DNA from: an uncultured Dermabacter sp.
GTDB lineage: Bacteria > Actinomycetota > Actinomycetes > Actinomycetales > Dermabacteraceae
Length of the DNA stretch: 64,000 nucleotides
NCBI GenBank assembly: GCA_947252755.1
Contig: CAMXWV010000004.1
Location: forward strand, 113,742 to 177,741
Direction of reading: 5' to 3'
The notes under the pieces are model-generated. The model did not search any database. It saw nothing but the letters and a program-made list of their open reading frames with translations, and was not told where the DNA came from. Shown here in pieces: positions 44,650-53,526 of the stretch; position 1 is the first letter of the stretch, and every line of letters starts with the position of its first letter. A program made the position numbers and the translations under genes.

Positions 44650-45750
44650 ATGCAGAATCAGCTTCTTGATCCGATCACGCATCAGCTCGGTCCAGATGGT
44701 CCGTTCGTCACGCTGCGCCCGGCGAACGTCGATGATCCTATCGAAATGGAGCAGCTGATGGATATCAGCCGTGCCTGCTCGGAGCACATCACCGGGGCAT
44801 TCGCTGCCCTGACCGCAGAACAGCTGCGCCGCGCCATGTCCAGCTCAGACGTTCACCAGGCCTACGCGTTTGTAGCTGAGGTGGAGATGCTGGAGGGCGG
44901 GACTCACGTGGCGGCGACTGGCAGCCTGTTCCTGCCGTTGAAGGAGAATCTCAATGACGTGTTCGTCGATGGTGAGGTGCATCCGGCGATGCGCGGCCGC
45001 GGAATCGGCCGTCTCCTCTGGGATCATCTGGTGGAGGGGGCACGTCGCACCGGACGCACCCGCATCACCTGCTTCTCCACCGACCGGGCGGGGGCGCCGA
45101 TTGAGCAGAGTCCCGGTTCACACCTCGCTGAGAGCGCGGGTCTGACGAAGGTCAGCCAGGCCGATATCCGCTTGCTCGCCCTTCCGGTTGCGGACACAAC
45201 ACTCGATGCGCTCGCCGCCCAGTCGATGCCGCATGCCGCTGGCTATGAGCTGCGCACCATCATCGGCGCGCTTCCGGAGGAGCTGCTCGTCCCCTGGGGG
45301 CAGATGCTGCGCCAGTTGGAGATCGACGACCCCGATGAGGACTACGAGTCGGAGATTCCGGACTACACGCCCGAGCGCATTCGAGCGGGGGAGCGGAGAC
45401 TCGCTGAGCGCGGCTATGAGCGGATCGCCGTGGTGGCGCTTGACGCGGACGGGAACGCAGCCGGCAACACGTTCGCAGATGCCCACACCGGAGAAGGATC
45501 CACGCTCGGCATCCAGCAGAACACTCTGGTGATGCCAGGGCATCGGGGACACCGGCTGGGCCTGGCGATGAAAGTGCTGTTGCATCGCGCTCTGACTGAA
45601 CACGCTCCGCACCTGACCCGACTCCAGACATGGAACTCCCACATCAATGACCATATGGGCCGGATCAACGAGCAGCTCGGCTATGAGAAGGCCGGCGTGG
45701 AGAGGTGCTTCCAGGGATCGATCCCCGAGGTTGCGCAGAACGAACGCTGA
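44650..45750 (+). CDS. two-domain GNAT N-acetyltransferase
   Basis: A 366-aa protein with two GNAT folds. The first has the acetyl-CoA loop HPAMRGRGIGRLLWDHL; the second has VMPGHRGHRLGLAMKVLLH followed by TWNSHINDHMGRINEQLGY. Similar tandem GNATs in actinobacteria include mycothiol synthase relatives, but MshD-specific features are not evident and the substrate is unknown. I chose ATG 44650 because the upstream in-frame extension to 44557 is Cys/His/Arg-rich and unlike the family; no strong ribosome site is seen, so the start is uncertain. It is divergent from tctC and convergent with the MBL hydrolase. Confidence 0.8.
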   Translation: MQNQLLDPITHQLGPDGPFVTLRPANVDDPIEMEQLMDISRACSEHITGAFAALTAEQLRRAMSSSDVHQAYAFVAEVEMLEGGTHVAATGSLFLPLKENLNDVFVDGEVHPAMRGRGIGRLLWDHLVEGARRTGRTRITCFSTDRAGAPIEQSPGSHLAESAGLTKVSQADIRLLALPVADTTLDALAAQSMPHAAGYELRTIIGALPEELLVPWGQMLRQLEIDDPDEDYESEIPDYTPERIRAGERRLAERGYERIAVVALDADGNAAGNTFADAHTGEGSTLGIQQNTLVMPGHRGHRLGLAMKVLLHRALTEHAPHLTRLQTWNSHINDHMGRINEQLGYEKAGVERCFQGSIPEVAQNER

Positions 45751-45757
45751 TGAGAAA

Positions 45758-45801
45758 AGCTCAGCGCGCTCCCTTGTCAGGGCAGCGCGCTGAGCTCTCT
45801 T
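45758..45801. terminator. bidirectional terminator between GNAT and MBL genes
   Basis: AGCTCAGCGCGCT (45758-45770) pairs with AGCGCGCTGAGCT (45784-45796). The loop itself can form CCCT/AGGG. CTCTCTT follows on the plus strand, and the minus-strand side reads TTTTCTC. It sits exactly in the convergent gap. Confidence 0.8.
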
Positions 45802-45810
45802 CGGCGCCAA

Positions 45811-46440
45811 TCAGGCCTTCAGCCAGCCGTCCTTGTCCGCATTGTCGATCTCATCGCCGATGGTGGTGTCCGGCCCGTGACCGGTGTGGACCACGGTCTC
45901 GCGGGGCAGGGTGAACAGCCGGTTCTTGATGGACTGTTCAATCTGCTCGCGGGAGCTGAAGGAGCGGCCGGTGGCGCCCGGTCCGCCCTGGAAGAGAGTG
46001 TCACCGCTGAACAGCTCACCCTGGTCACGGATATAGAAGCACACGGAGCCGGGGGAGTGGCCCGGGGTGTGGATCACTTCGATCGTGGTGCCGTCCAGGG
46101 TGAACTGGGAGCCGTCACGCAGGTCCTCATCCCATTCGAGATCCCCGTGGGTCAGCGCCCACACCTCCTCATCCGCGGGGTGCAGCAGCATGGCCGCTTC
46201 CAGCTCCTGAGCAAGCTCTGGAGCAAACCGCACATGATCATCGTGGGCGTGGCTGAGCAGCACTGCGAGCACTTCACGCTCACCCACCAGCTGCTTCACC
46301 TTCTGAACATCGTGCGGAGCATCGATCACCACGCACTGCTGATCAGTGCCGATCACCCAGATGTTGTTCTCCACCTCGTGGGTTTCGCCGTCCAGGCTGA
46401 AGGTGCCGGTGGCGGTGTCATGGTCAATGCGAAGAGCCAT
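45811..46440 (-). CDS. MBL-fold metallo-hydrolase
   Basis: A 209-aa metallo-beta-lactamase-fold hydrolase of the glyoxalase II-like group. The metal motif HAHDDH is at residues 64-69; other ligands follow in HTPGHSPGS, FSGDTLFQGGPG and HTGHGPDTT. It lies 31 nt downstream of the mycothiol-dependent formaldehyde dehydrogenase. This pair is conserved in actinobacteria, which suggests it hydrolyses the S-formylmycothiol product, an inference. I chose ATG 46440 because AAAGGAG lies 6 nt upstream; a start two codons earlier is possible. Confidence 0.88.
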   Translation of the reverse strand: MALRIDHDTATGTFSLDGETHEVENNIWVIGTDQQCVVIDAPHDVQKVKQLVGEREVLAVLLSHAHDDHVRFAPELAQELEAAMLLHPADEEVWALTHGDLEWDEDLRDGSQFTLDGTTIEVIHTPGHSPGSVCFYIRDQGELFSGDTLFQGGPGATGRSFSSREQIEQSIKNRLFTLPRETVVHTGHGPDTTIGDEIDNADKDGWLKA

Positions 46441-46471
46441 TCTCATCTCCTTTGGCGTGAGGGGATTGGAG

Positions 46472-47569
46472 TCACTGAAACATGACGACGCTGCGCAGCA
46501 CGTCGCCGGACTTCATCTTGTCGAACGCAGCTTCAACGTCGTCGATGCCGATCTTCTCGGTGACGAAGCGATCCAGCGGCAGGCGGCCCTGCAGGAACAG
46601 GTCCGTCAGGTAGGGGAAGTCCCGCTCCGGCAGGCAGTCGCCGTACCAGGAGGACTTGGTGGCGCCGCCGCGGCCGAAGATCTCGATCATCGGCACCTCG
46701 AACGTCACGGTCGGGTTCGGCACGCCCACCAGCACCACACGGCCGGCAAGATCCCGGCCGAAGAAAGCGGCTTCAAGCGTTTCGGGACGGGCAACCGCGT
46801 CGATCACCACATCAGCGCCGAAGCCGTCCGTGTGCTCGCGGATCTTCTCCGCCACTTCCTCGGGGCTGAGGCCCTTGGTGTTGACGGTGTGGGTGGCGCC
46901 GAAGTCCTTCGCCGCCTCGAACTTCCGCTCATCGATGTCCAGGGCGATGATGGTGGTGGCGCCGGCGAGCTTTGCGCCGGCCACGGCAGCGCAGCCCACA
47001 CCGCCCATGCCGATGACTGCCACGCTCTCGCCGCGGGTGACCTCCCCGGTGTTGATGGCGGCGCCGATGCCGGCCATGACACCGCAGCCGAGCAGGCCCG
47101 CAGCCTCCGGGGCGGCGTGTTCATTCACCGTGGTGCACTGGCCCTCATGGACGATGGTCTTCTCCTGAAATGCGCCGATGCCCAGCGCGGGGCTCAGCTC
47201 TGTGCCATCCTCCAGGGTCATCGCCTTCGAGGCGTTATGGGTGGCGAAGCAGTACTGCTGCCGGCCCTTGCGGCAGGCGCGACACTCGCCGCACACTGCG
47301 CGCCAGTTCAGCACCACGAAGTCGCCCTTCTCAACATGCGTGACGTCTTCGCCCACGTCGGCAACCCGGCCAGCTGCCTCATGGCCCAGCAGGAACGGGT
47401 AGTCGTTGTTGATATCGCCGTTGCGGTAGGCGAGGTCTGTGTGGCATACACCGCAGGCTTCGATGTCCACGATGACGTCATTGGGCCCCGGATCGGGCAC
47501 GATCACGGTGGCCAGTTCAGTCGGCTCATTCGCCGCTCGAGAGATGATGCCCTTGACGTTCCAGCTCAT
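46472..47569 (-). CDS. mscR: S-(hydroxymethyl)mycothiol dehydrogenase
   Basis: A 365-aa zinc-dependent class III-like alcohol dehydrogenase that oxidises the formaldehyde-mycothiol adduct (MscR/AdhE2 type); it is also reported to reduce S-nitrosomycothiol. Catalytic zinc ligands are C39 and H63-E64; the structural zinc site is C93, C96, C99 and C107; the NAD site is GMGGVG. It closely follows the actinobacterial MscR pattern. AAGGAG precedes the ATG. It indicates a mycothiol-producing cell, although no msh genes are in the window. Divergent from pheS, upstream of the MBL hydrolase. Confidence 0.9.
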   Translation of the reverse strand: MSWNVKGIISRAANEPTELATVIVPDPGPNDVIVDIEACGVCHTDLAYRNGDINNDYPFLLGHEAAGRVADVGEDVTHVEKGDFVVLNWRAVCGECRACRKGRQQYCFATHNASKAMTLEDGTELSPALGIGAFQEKTIVHEGQCTTVNEHAAPEAAGLLGCGVMAGIGAAINTGEVTRGESVAVIGMGGVGCAAVAGAKLAGATTIIALDIDERKFEAAKDFGATHTVNTKGLSPEEVAEKIREHTDGFGADVVIDAVARPETLEAAFFGRDLAGRVVLVGVPNPTVTFEVPMIEIFGRGGATKSSWYGDCLPERDFPYLTDLFLQGRLPLDRFVTEKIGIDDVEAAFDKMKSGDVLRSVVMFQ

Positions 47570-47625
47570 TGAGTCTCCTTCGGCTCACACCTTGTTCGTG
47601 GTCTGCATCGACCCTACCCGCCGCC

Positions 47626-47631
47626 TAGACT
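47626..47631 (+). promoter_or_regulatory. -10 element for pheST
   Basis: TAGACT, identical to the hisD hexamer, lies 41 nt before the pheS GTG. The predicted start near 47638 leaves a 35-nt leader with the GAAGGAAG ribosome site. No clear -35. Confidence 0.4.
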
Positions 47632-47672
47632 GAACGCTCAGACAGTCCACATCGAAGGAAGCGTGTGAATCC

Positions 47673-48746
47673 GTGAGCTCTGAACAGGAGATCGGCCAGG
47701 CGGTGGAGGCCGCGCTTGCCGCCATCCGCCAGGCCAGCACCAGTGACGACCTCAAGCAGGTGCGTGTTGAGCATGTGGGGGATGCCTCGATGCTTGCCAC
47801 CGCCAACCGCGGCATCCGTGATCTGCCCAAAGAGCAGCGCGCAGCTGCGGGCAAGCTCATCGGCGGCGCCCGCGGCCAGGTGCAGAAAGCGCTGGCTGCT
47901 CGGCAGGAGGAGATCGCCGCGGTTGAACTGGAGCAGGCGCTGCGCGAGCAGACCGTGGATGTGACCACCGCGCAGGACCGCCTGCCCCGTGGCGCCCGCC
48001 ACCCGCTGACCACCCTGCAGGATCGGATCGCGGACTTCTTCGTCGGCCTCGGGTGGGAGATCGCTGAAGGCCCGGAGATCGAAGCGGAGTGGTTCAACTT
48101 CGACGCGCTCAACTTCGACGAGGACCATCCCGCCCGCCAGATGCAGGACACGTTCTACGTGGCGCCGGAGGGCAGCGGACAGGTGCTGCGCACCCACACC
48201 TCACCGGTGCAGGCCCGCACCCTGCTGGAGCGCGGCGTGCCGCTGTACATCGCCTGCCCCGGCAAGGTGTTCCGCACCGACGAGCTCGATGCAACCCACG
48301 CCCCGGTCTTCAACCAGGTGGAGGGCCTGGCGATCGATAAGGACCTCACCATGGCCCACCTCGAAGGGGTGCTCAACGAGTTCTCCCGCGCGTTCTTCGG
48401 CGCTGAGCCGATTACTCGCCTGCGCCCCTCCTACTTCCCGTTCACGGAGCCGAGCGCAGAGATCGACTTCCGCTGCTTTGTGTGCGACGCGAAGCACGGC
48501 GAGGATCATGACGCTGATCCCGCCTGCCGAGTGTGCGGCGGCACTGGATGGATCGAGATGGGCGGCTGCGGCATGGTGAACCCCGCTGTTCTCACCGCCT
48601 GCGGCGTGGACGCCGGCGACTACCGCGGGTTCGCGTTCGGCCTCGGCATCGAACGCATCCTCATGCTGCGCAACGGCGTAGCCGATATGCACGACATGGT
48701 GGAAGGCGATGTGCGCTTCTCCCTCAACTACGGAACGGAGATCTGA
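47673..48746 (+). CDS. pheS: phenylalanine--tRNA ligase alpha subunit
   Basis: A 357-aa class II synthetase subunit bearing the catalytic site. An N-terminal coiled-coil arm (about residues 1-90) precedes the class II motifs: RTHTSPVQARTL, KVFRTDELDATHAPVFNQVEGLAIDK, the CxxC-like RCFVCDAKHGEDHDADPACRVCGG insertion, and motif 3 GFAFGLGIERILML. The Cys pairs in the insertion resemble a small zinc-binding element. GTG start with GAAGGAAG upstream. pheT follows after 2 nt. Confidence 0.95.
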   Translation: MSSEQEIGQAVEAALAAIRQASTSDDLKQVRVEHVGDASMLATANRGIRDLPKEQRAAAGKLIGGARGQVQKALAARQEEIAAVELEQALREQTVDVTTAQDRLPRGARHPLTTLQDRIADFFVGLGWEIAEGPEIEAEWFNFDALNFDEDHPARQMQDTFYVAPEGSGQVLRTHTSPVQARTLLERGVPLYIACPGKVFRTDELDATHAPVFNQVEGLAIDKDLTMAHLEGVLNEFSRAFFGAEPITRLRPSYFPFTEPSAEIDFRCFVCDAKHGEDHDADPACRVCGGTGWIEMGGCGMVNPAVLTACGVDAGDYRGFAFGLGIERILMLRNGVADMHDMVEGDVRFSLNYGTEI

Positions 48747-48748
48747 AC

Positions 48749-51322
48749 ATGCCCCGCATCCCTCTGACCTGGCTCGCTGACCACGTGGAGCTGCCGGACG
48801 GCATCAGCGCGGAGCAGGTGGCCGCCGATCTCGTGTCGGTGGGCCTGGAAGAAGAAGCCATCCACCCTGCGCTCGTCACCGGCCCGCTGGTGATCGGCCG
48901 TGTGCTGAACCTTGTGAAAGAGGAGCAGAAGAACGGCAAGACCATCAACTGGGTCCGCGTCGACGTGGGCGATGAGCACAACCATGACAAGGATGACCCG
49001 AAGGATCCGCAGCCTGGCGAGGAAGTGCCGAGCCGCGGCATCATCTGCGGCGCCCACAACTTCACCGAGGGTGACCTCGTGGTGGTCTCCCTGCCGGGAA
49101 CCGTGCTGCCCGGACCGTTCCCGATCGCTGCCCGCAGAACCTACGGCCATACCTCGGATGGCATGATCTGCTCCACCGCCGAGCTCGGCCTTGGAGATGG
49201 CGTGGGCGAGGAGCGCGAGGGCATCATCGTGCTCGGCACCGGCACCGCGAAGGGGATTGAAGCGCAGCCGGGGGATGACGCGATCGCCCTCTTCGGCCTG
49301 GGTGAGGAAGTCGCCGAAATCAACGTGACTCCGGACCGCGGCTACTGCTTCTCCATGCGCGGTGTGGCCCGTGAATACAGCCATGCGACCGGCGCTCGCT
49401 TCACCGACCCGGCACAGGAGGTCACCGTGCCGGCCGCAGTGGGCGAGGGCTGGCAGGTGCGCCTCGACGATGAGGCCCCGATCCGGGATCAGATCGGCTG
49501 CTCCGCTTACACAGCGCAGCTGGTCACAGGGATCGACGCGTCCCGCCCCAGCCCCAGCTGGATGCAGCAGCGTCTCACCCTTGCCGGGATGCGGCCGATC
49601 TCCCTCATCGTTGACATCGCCAACTACGTGATGCTCGATCTCGGCCAGCCGCTGCACACTTTTGATGCAGCCAAGCTGCAGGGCCCGATCGTGGTGCGCC
49701 GCGCGAAGGCCGGTGAGCAGTTGGAGACGCTCGATGGCCAGATGCGCACCCTGTTCGAGGAGGACCTGCTCATCACCGATGACACCGGCCCGATTGCAAT
49801 CGCCGGGGTGATGGGCGGGGCCAGCACCGAAGCGGATGCGAACACCACAGATGTGCTCATCGAAGGTGCGACGTTTTCCCCGATTACGGTGGCCCGTTCA
49901 GCGCGCCGCCACCGCCTCCCCTCCGAGGCGTCCAAGCGTTTCGAACGAGGTGTGGACCCGGCGCTGCCGGAGATCGCCGTGCAGCGCGCTGCTGAGCTGC
50001 TCGCTGAACTCGGCGGCGGCACCATTGAGCCGGCTCGCACCCACGCACGCACCGAGCAGCAGCCGCAGCTCACCGCCTTGAGCATGCCGGTCACCTTTCC
50101 GGAGACGATTGTGGGCGTTGCCTACAGCCGCGACCAGGTCCTGGAGTCTCTGCGGATGATCGGCTGCGAGGTCACCGAGAACGGTGATGGGCTGCAGGTC
50201 ATGCCGCCGAGCTGGCGTCCGGATCTCACCATCAATGAGGCGCTCGTGGAGGAGGTGGCCCGCCTCGTGGGGTACCGGCAGATTCCGAGTGTGCTGCCGA
50301 AGGCGCCCGGTGGACGCGGCCTCACCCCGGCTCAGCGCAAACGTCGCGCCGCACTGACCGCCCTGGCCGATGCCGGACTCGTTGAAGTGCTCTCGCTGCC
50401 GTTCACCTCCGAATCGGCTATGGACGCGCAGCAGATCGCCCCCGGTGATCAACGCCGACAGGCGGTGCGCCTGGTGAACCCCCTGCAGGAGGATCAGCCG
50501 CTGATGCGCTCTTCCCTTCTGCTGACCCTGCTGCCCACCGCGCAGCTGAACATCGCCCGCGGGGAGGAGGCCATCGCGGTCATGGAGAGCGGGCTGATTG
50601 CGTTCCAGGGTGCTGGCAGCGTGCCGGTGCCGAGCGCAGCCTCCCGCCCGAGCGATGAGGAGCTTGCCGCCATCCACGAAGCCCTGGCCCCGCAGTTCCG
50701 CCACCTGGCAGCTGTGGTGGGCGGCCGGATCGCCCCCGCCGGGGTGCTCGGCCCATCCCGCTCGTGGGACTGGGCCGACGCGATCTCCCTTGTGCAACGG
50801 CTCGCTGCTGCGGTCGGAGCCGAGGTGGAAGTGGTCCAGGGGGAGCAGGCGCCGTGGCACCCGGGGCGCTGCGCCGAGATCCGCACCACGGATGGGACGA
50901 GCCTCGGCTACGCGGGCGAGCTGCACCCGAGCGTGATTGCGGCGTACTCCCTACCGAAGGGAGCAGCTGCCTTCGAGGTGGATCTGGATCAGCTGATCGC
51001 ATCAGCGCCGCACCTGGTGCAGGCGCAGCCGGTCTCCACGCTGCCGGTGGCGAAGGAGGACTTCGCGTTCGTTGTGGACGCGTCGACCCCGGCGAGTGCT
51101 GTGCGCGCCGCGCTGATCGTGGGGCTGGGGGATGCGGCGGAGTCGATCCGCCTGTTCGATGAGTACCGCGGGGATCAGGCAGGTGAGGGCAAGAAGTCGC
51201 TGGCGTTCGCGGTGCGTTTGCGGCCCTTGGAGCGCACGCTGGATGCGAAGCAGATTGCGCAGCTGCGCCAGTCCGCGATCGACGCGGTCGCCGCCGCGGT
51301 AGGCGGTGAGCTGCGGGCCTGA
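48749..51322 (+). CDS. pheT: phenylalanine--tRNA ligase beta subunit
   Basis: An 857-aa subunit of PheRS with the full set of domains: N-terminal tRNA-binding OB domain (VIGRVLNLV to RTYGHTSDGMICSTAELGLG), B1 core (INVTPDRGYCFSMRGVARE), B3/B4 editing domain (INITxxxx-like IVDIANYVMLDLGQPLHTFDA), B5 domain, catalytic-like core, and C-terminal FDX-ACB anticodon domain (PVAKEDFAFVVDASTPASAV). The true start is ATG 48749, 2 nt after pheS; a longer in-frame open reading frame reaches back into pheS and is rejected. A GC-rich terminator follows. Confidence 0.95.
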   Translation: MPRIPLTWLADHVELPDGISAEQVAADLVSVGLEEEAIHPALVTGPLVIGRVLNLVKEEQKNGKTINWVRVDVGDEHNHDKDDPKDPQPGEEVPSRGIICGAHNFTEGDLVVVSLPGTVLPGPFPIAARRTYGHTSDGMICSTAELGLGDGVGEEREGIIVLGTGTAKGIEAQPGDDAIALFGLGEEVAEINVTPDRGYCFSMRGVAREYSHATGARFTDPAQEVTVPAAVGEGWQVRLDDEAPIRDQIGCSAYTAQLVTGIDASRPSPSWMQQRLTLAGMRPISLIVDIANYVMLDLGQPLHTFDAAKLQGPIVVRRAKAGEQLETLDGQMRTLFEEDLLITDDTGPIAIAGVMGGASTEADANTTDVLIEGATFSPITVARSARRHRLPSEASKRFERGVDPALPEIAVQRAAELLAELGGGTIEPARTHARTEQQPQLTALSMPVTFPETIVGVAYSRDQVLESLRMIGCEVTENGDGLQVMPPSWRPDLTINEALVEEVARLVGYRQIPSVLPKAPGGRGLTPAQRKRRAALTALADAGLVEVLSLPFTSESAMDAQQIAPGDQRRQAVRLVNPLQEDQPLMRSSLLLTLLPTAQLNIARGEEAIAVMESGLIAFQGAGSVPVPSAASRPSDEELAAIHEALAPQFRHLAAVVGGRIAPAGVLGPSRSWDWADAISLVQRLAAAVGAEVEVVQGEQAPWHPGRCAEIRTTDGTSLGYAGELHPSVIAAYSLPKGAAAFEVDLDQLIASAPHLVQAQPVSTLPVAKEDFAFVVDASTPASAVRAALIVGLGDAAESIRLFDEYRGDQAGEGKKSLAFAVRLRPLERTLDAKQIAQLRQSAIDAVAAAVGGELRA

Positions 51323-51341
51323 ATCGAATCAGCGTCCGACA

Positions 51342-51387
51342 GTGAGGGCGGCGGGGATGACCGGACACCGGCTCCCGCCGCCCTCAC
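51342..51387 (+). terminator. terminator hairpin after pheT
   Basis: GTGAGGGCGGCGGG (51342-51355) pairs over 14 bp with CCCGCCGCCCTCAC (51374-51387) across an 18-nt loop that itself has a CCGG/CCGG hairpin. No T-run, as common in high-GC actinobacteria. It lies 20 nt past the pheT stop. Confidence 0.75.
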
Positions 51388-51486
51388 CCCTGTGTGCGGC
51401 GATCTGGCCAAGCGCCGGACAGCACGCCCCGCCGGGCGTACTGTTGAGCTGATGAATCTGCGTGTCACCGAAAGGACTCTGCCCTG

Positions 51487-53427
51487 ATGAAGTTCTTCCA
51501 GCGGCTCGGCCGCTCGCTGATGCTGCCGGTTGCGGTACTGCCCGTGGCGGCAGTTCTGTCCGGCTTCGGCTACTGGATCGGCAACGAGAACATCGTCGGC
51601 GCTTTCCTCAGCGCTGCCGGGCTCTCCCTGATCGACCAGATCGCCCTGCTGTTCGCCGTGGGCGTGGCCATCGGCATGGCCACTCGCTCTGATGGCACCT
51701 CCGCGCTGGCGGGGCTGGTGTCCTGGCTTGTGGTCACCAAACTGCTTGATCCCGAGACCATTGCTGGGCTGCGCGGCATCGAAGTGGACGCTGTGGATCC
51801 AGCGTTTGACGCCGCGCAGAACGTGTTCGTGGGCATTATCTGCGGGTTAATCGGCGCCTGGAGCTATGACAAGTTCAAGGACGCGAAGCTGCCTGACTAT
51901 CTCGCCTTCTTCTCCGGAAAGCGTTCAGTGGCCATCGTCTCCGCGGGCCTATCGCTCGTGGCGGGCGTGGCGCTCATGTTCATCTGGCCGGTGGTGTTCA
52001 ACCTGCTCGTCCGTTTCGGCGAGCTTGTTGCCACGATGGGTCCGTTCGGCGCCGGCATCTACGGCTTCTTCAACCGCCTGCTGATTCCGCTGGGCCTTCA
52101 CCACGCACTCAATGCAGTGTTCTGGTTCGACGGCTTCGGCATTGCAGACCTCACCACCTTCCTGGCCGGTGAGGGCACCCACGGCGTCACCGGCCAGTAC
52201 ATGACCGGCTTCTTCCCGATCATGATGTTCGGCCTGCCAGGCGCCGCGCTCGCGATGTACGTGACGGCGAAGTCCACCCGCAGAAAGGCCACCGCCGGCA
52301 TTCTCCTGTCCGCGTCGGTGGCAGCGTTCCTGGTGGGCATCACCGAGCCGATCGAGTTCCTGTTCATGTTCCTTGCACCGGGACTGTTCCTGGTGCACGC
52401 CCTGTTCACCGGCATCTCACTGGCGATCGCCGCAATGCTTCCCGTCCGTTCGGGCTTCGGCTTCTCAGCCGGGTTCATCGACTTGATCCTGTCCTGGGCG
52501 AACCCGATGGCTCAGAACCCGTGGGCGATCTTCATCCTGGGCCCGATCTGGTTCGTCGTGTACTTCCTGGTGTTCCGCTGGATCATCCTCAAGTGGGATC
52601 TCAAGACCCCGGGACGTGAGGATGAGGACCCGGAGGACGGCGCAGATCCCGGCAGCGCCGGGGCGGAGGCTTCCGCAGAGTCCCGGGCCTCCGGCTCGAG
52701 ATTCGTGGACACTGCTCAGAAGTTCTTGGCTGCGCTCGGCGGTTCGGACAACATCGTGGAGATCGAGAACTGCGCAACCCGCCTGCGCATGGAGCTTGCG
52801 GACCCCGCGCTCGCTGATGAGGCCGCGCTCAAACGCGCTGGCGCGGCCGGAGTGATCAAGCCCGGCGGCAAGAGCTACCAGGTGATCTATGGGTTGAACG
52901 TGCAGTTCGTGAAGGATGCGATGGAGCGGCTTATGGACGGGGAGCAGCCCGGGGAGGCGGCTTCCGCAGTCAGCTCTGCCGCAGCTGACTCCAGCTCTGT
53001 CAATGGGGGCACAGCGGTAGCCACGGTGGTACGCCTGCGCCAGCCAGTGGAGGGCCGCGTGGTCCCGCTGCGCGAGGTGCCGGATTCCACTTTCGCAGAT
53101 GGACTGCTCGGCGGGGGCGTGGCGATCGAGCCCACCGGTGACACGGTGTCCGCTCCTGCCGCTGGCATCGTCACCCAGGTGTTCACCACGGGTCATGCGG
53201 TGACGCTCACCCTGGATGACGGCATCGCCCTGCTGATCCACGTGGGCCTGGACACGGTCTCGATGAAGGGCGAGGGCTTTGAGGTTCTCGTGGCTGATGG
53301 TGAGCGCGTGGCAGCGGGTGACCCGCTTGTGCGCTTTGACCGGGCAGCGATAGAGCGTGCCGGCCACTCAGCGATCACCCCCGTGGTGGTTCTGGAGCAG
53401 CCCGGAGCGGAGATCGAGTTCCTCTGA
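51487..53427 (+). CDS. PTS sugar transporter EIICBA (N-acetylglucosamine/glucose type)
   Basis: A 646-aa phosphotransferase transporter in one chain. The IIC membrane domain (residues 1-375) opens FFQRLGRSLMLPVAVLPVAAVLSGFGYWI and has GLHHALNAVFWFDGFG and GITEPIEFLFMFLAPGLFLVHALFTGISL, closest to NagE. The IIB domain has phospho-Cys C429 in ENCATRLRMELA. The IIA domain has phospho-His H585 in LLIHVGLDTVSMKGEGF. Two Ser/Ala/Asp-rich linkers separate them. The IIC-B-A order and motifs favour N-acetylglucosamine over glucose, but this is not proven. EI and HPr are not in the window. An inverted repeat follows it. Confidence 0.9.
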   Translation: MKFFQRLGRSLMLPVAVLPVAAVLSGFGYWIGNENIVGAFLSAAGLSLIDQIALLFAVGVAIGMATRSDGTSALAGLVSWLVVTKLLDPETIAGLRGIEVDAVDPAFDAAQNVFVGIICGLIGAWSYDKFKDAKLPDYLAFFSGKRSVAIVSAGLSLVAGVALMFIWPVVFNLLVRFGELVATMGPFGAGIYGFFNRLLIPLGLHHALNAVFWFDGFGIADLTTFLAGEGTHGVTGQYMTGFFPIMMFGLPGAALAMYVTAKSTRRKATAGILLSASVAAFLVGITEPIEFLFMFLAPGLFLVHALFTGISLAIAAMLPVRSGFGFSAGFIDLILSWANPMAQNPWAIFILGPIWFVVYFLVFRWIILKWDLKTPGREDEDPEDGADPGSAGAEASAESRASGSRFVDTAQKFLAALGGSDNIVEIENCATRLRMELADPALADEAALKRAGAAGVIKPGGKSYQVIYGLNVQFVKDAMERLMDGEQPGEAASAVSSAAADSSSVNGGTAVATVVRLRQPVEGRVVPLREVPDSTFADGLLGGGVAIEPTGDTVSAPAAGIVTQVFTTGHAVTLTLDDGIALLIHVGLDTVSMKGEGFEVLVADGERVAAGDPLVRFDRAAIERAGHSAITPVVVLEQPGAEIEFL

Positions 53428-53478
53428 GGCTGAGGCTGAGGGCCTGCCTGCGGCCCGCCCTGCGCTGAGCGCAGCACA

Positions 53479-53514
53479 ACGCACCCCTGGTTGTATAGAT
53501 AACCAGGGGTGCGT
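53479..53514. promoter_or_regulatory. 14-bp inverted repeat overlapping the argC promoter
   Basis: ACGCACCCCTGGTT (53479-53492), 8-nt loop, AACCAGGGGTGCGT (53501-53514), perfect over 14 bp. It covers the region from the argC -35 to the first base of its -10, and also sits 52 nt past the PTS stop with TAGTTTT just after. It could be an operator for argC or a terminator of the PTS gene, or both. Confidence 0.7.
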
Positions 53515-53519
53515 ATAGT
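53491..53519 (+). promoter_or_regulatory. argC promoter, leaderless
   Basis: TTGTAT (53491-53496), 17-bp spacer, TATAGT (53514-53519). The argC ATG at 53527 begins 7 nt after the -10, so the mRNA is expected to start at the ATG. TGCGTATA...TGCA around 53510-53527 is a weak candidate ARG half-palindrome. Confidence 0.6.
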
Positions 53520-53526
53520 TTTGTGC

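Noticed and set aside
46346..47572. 408-codon plus-strand frame opposite the MBL and mscR genes
   Set aside because: Shadow frame; the minus strand carries both enzymes with intact zinc motifs.
48533..48748. Extension of pheT upstream into pheS
   Set aside because: It is an out-of-phase reading of pheS; ATG 48749 gives the standard PheT N-terminus.
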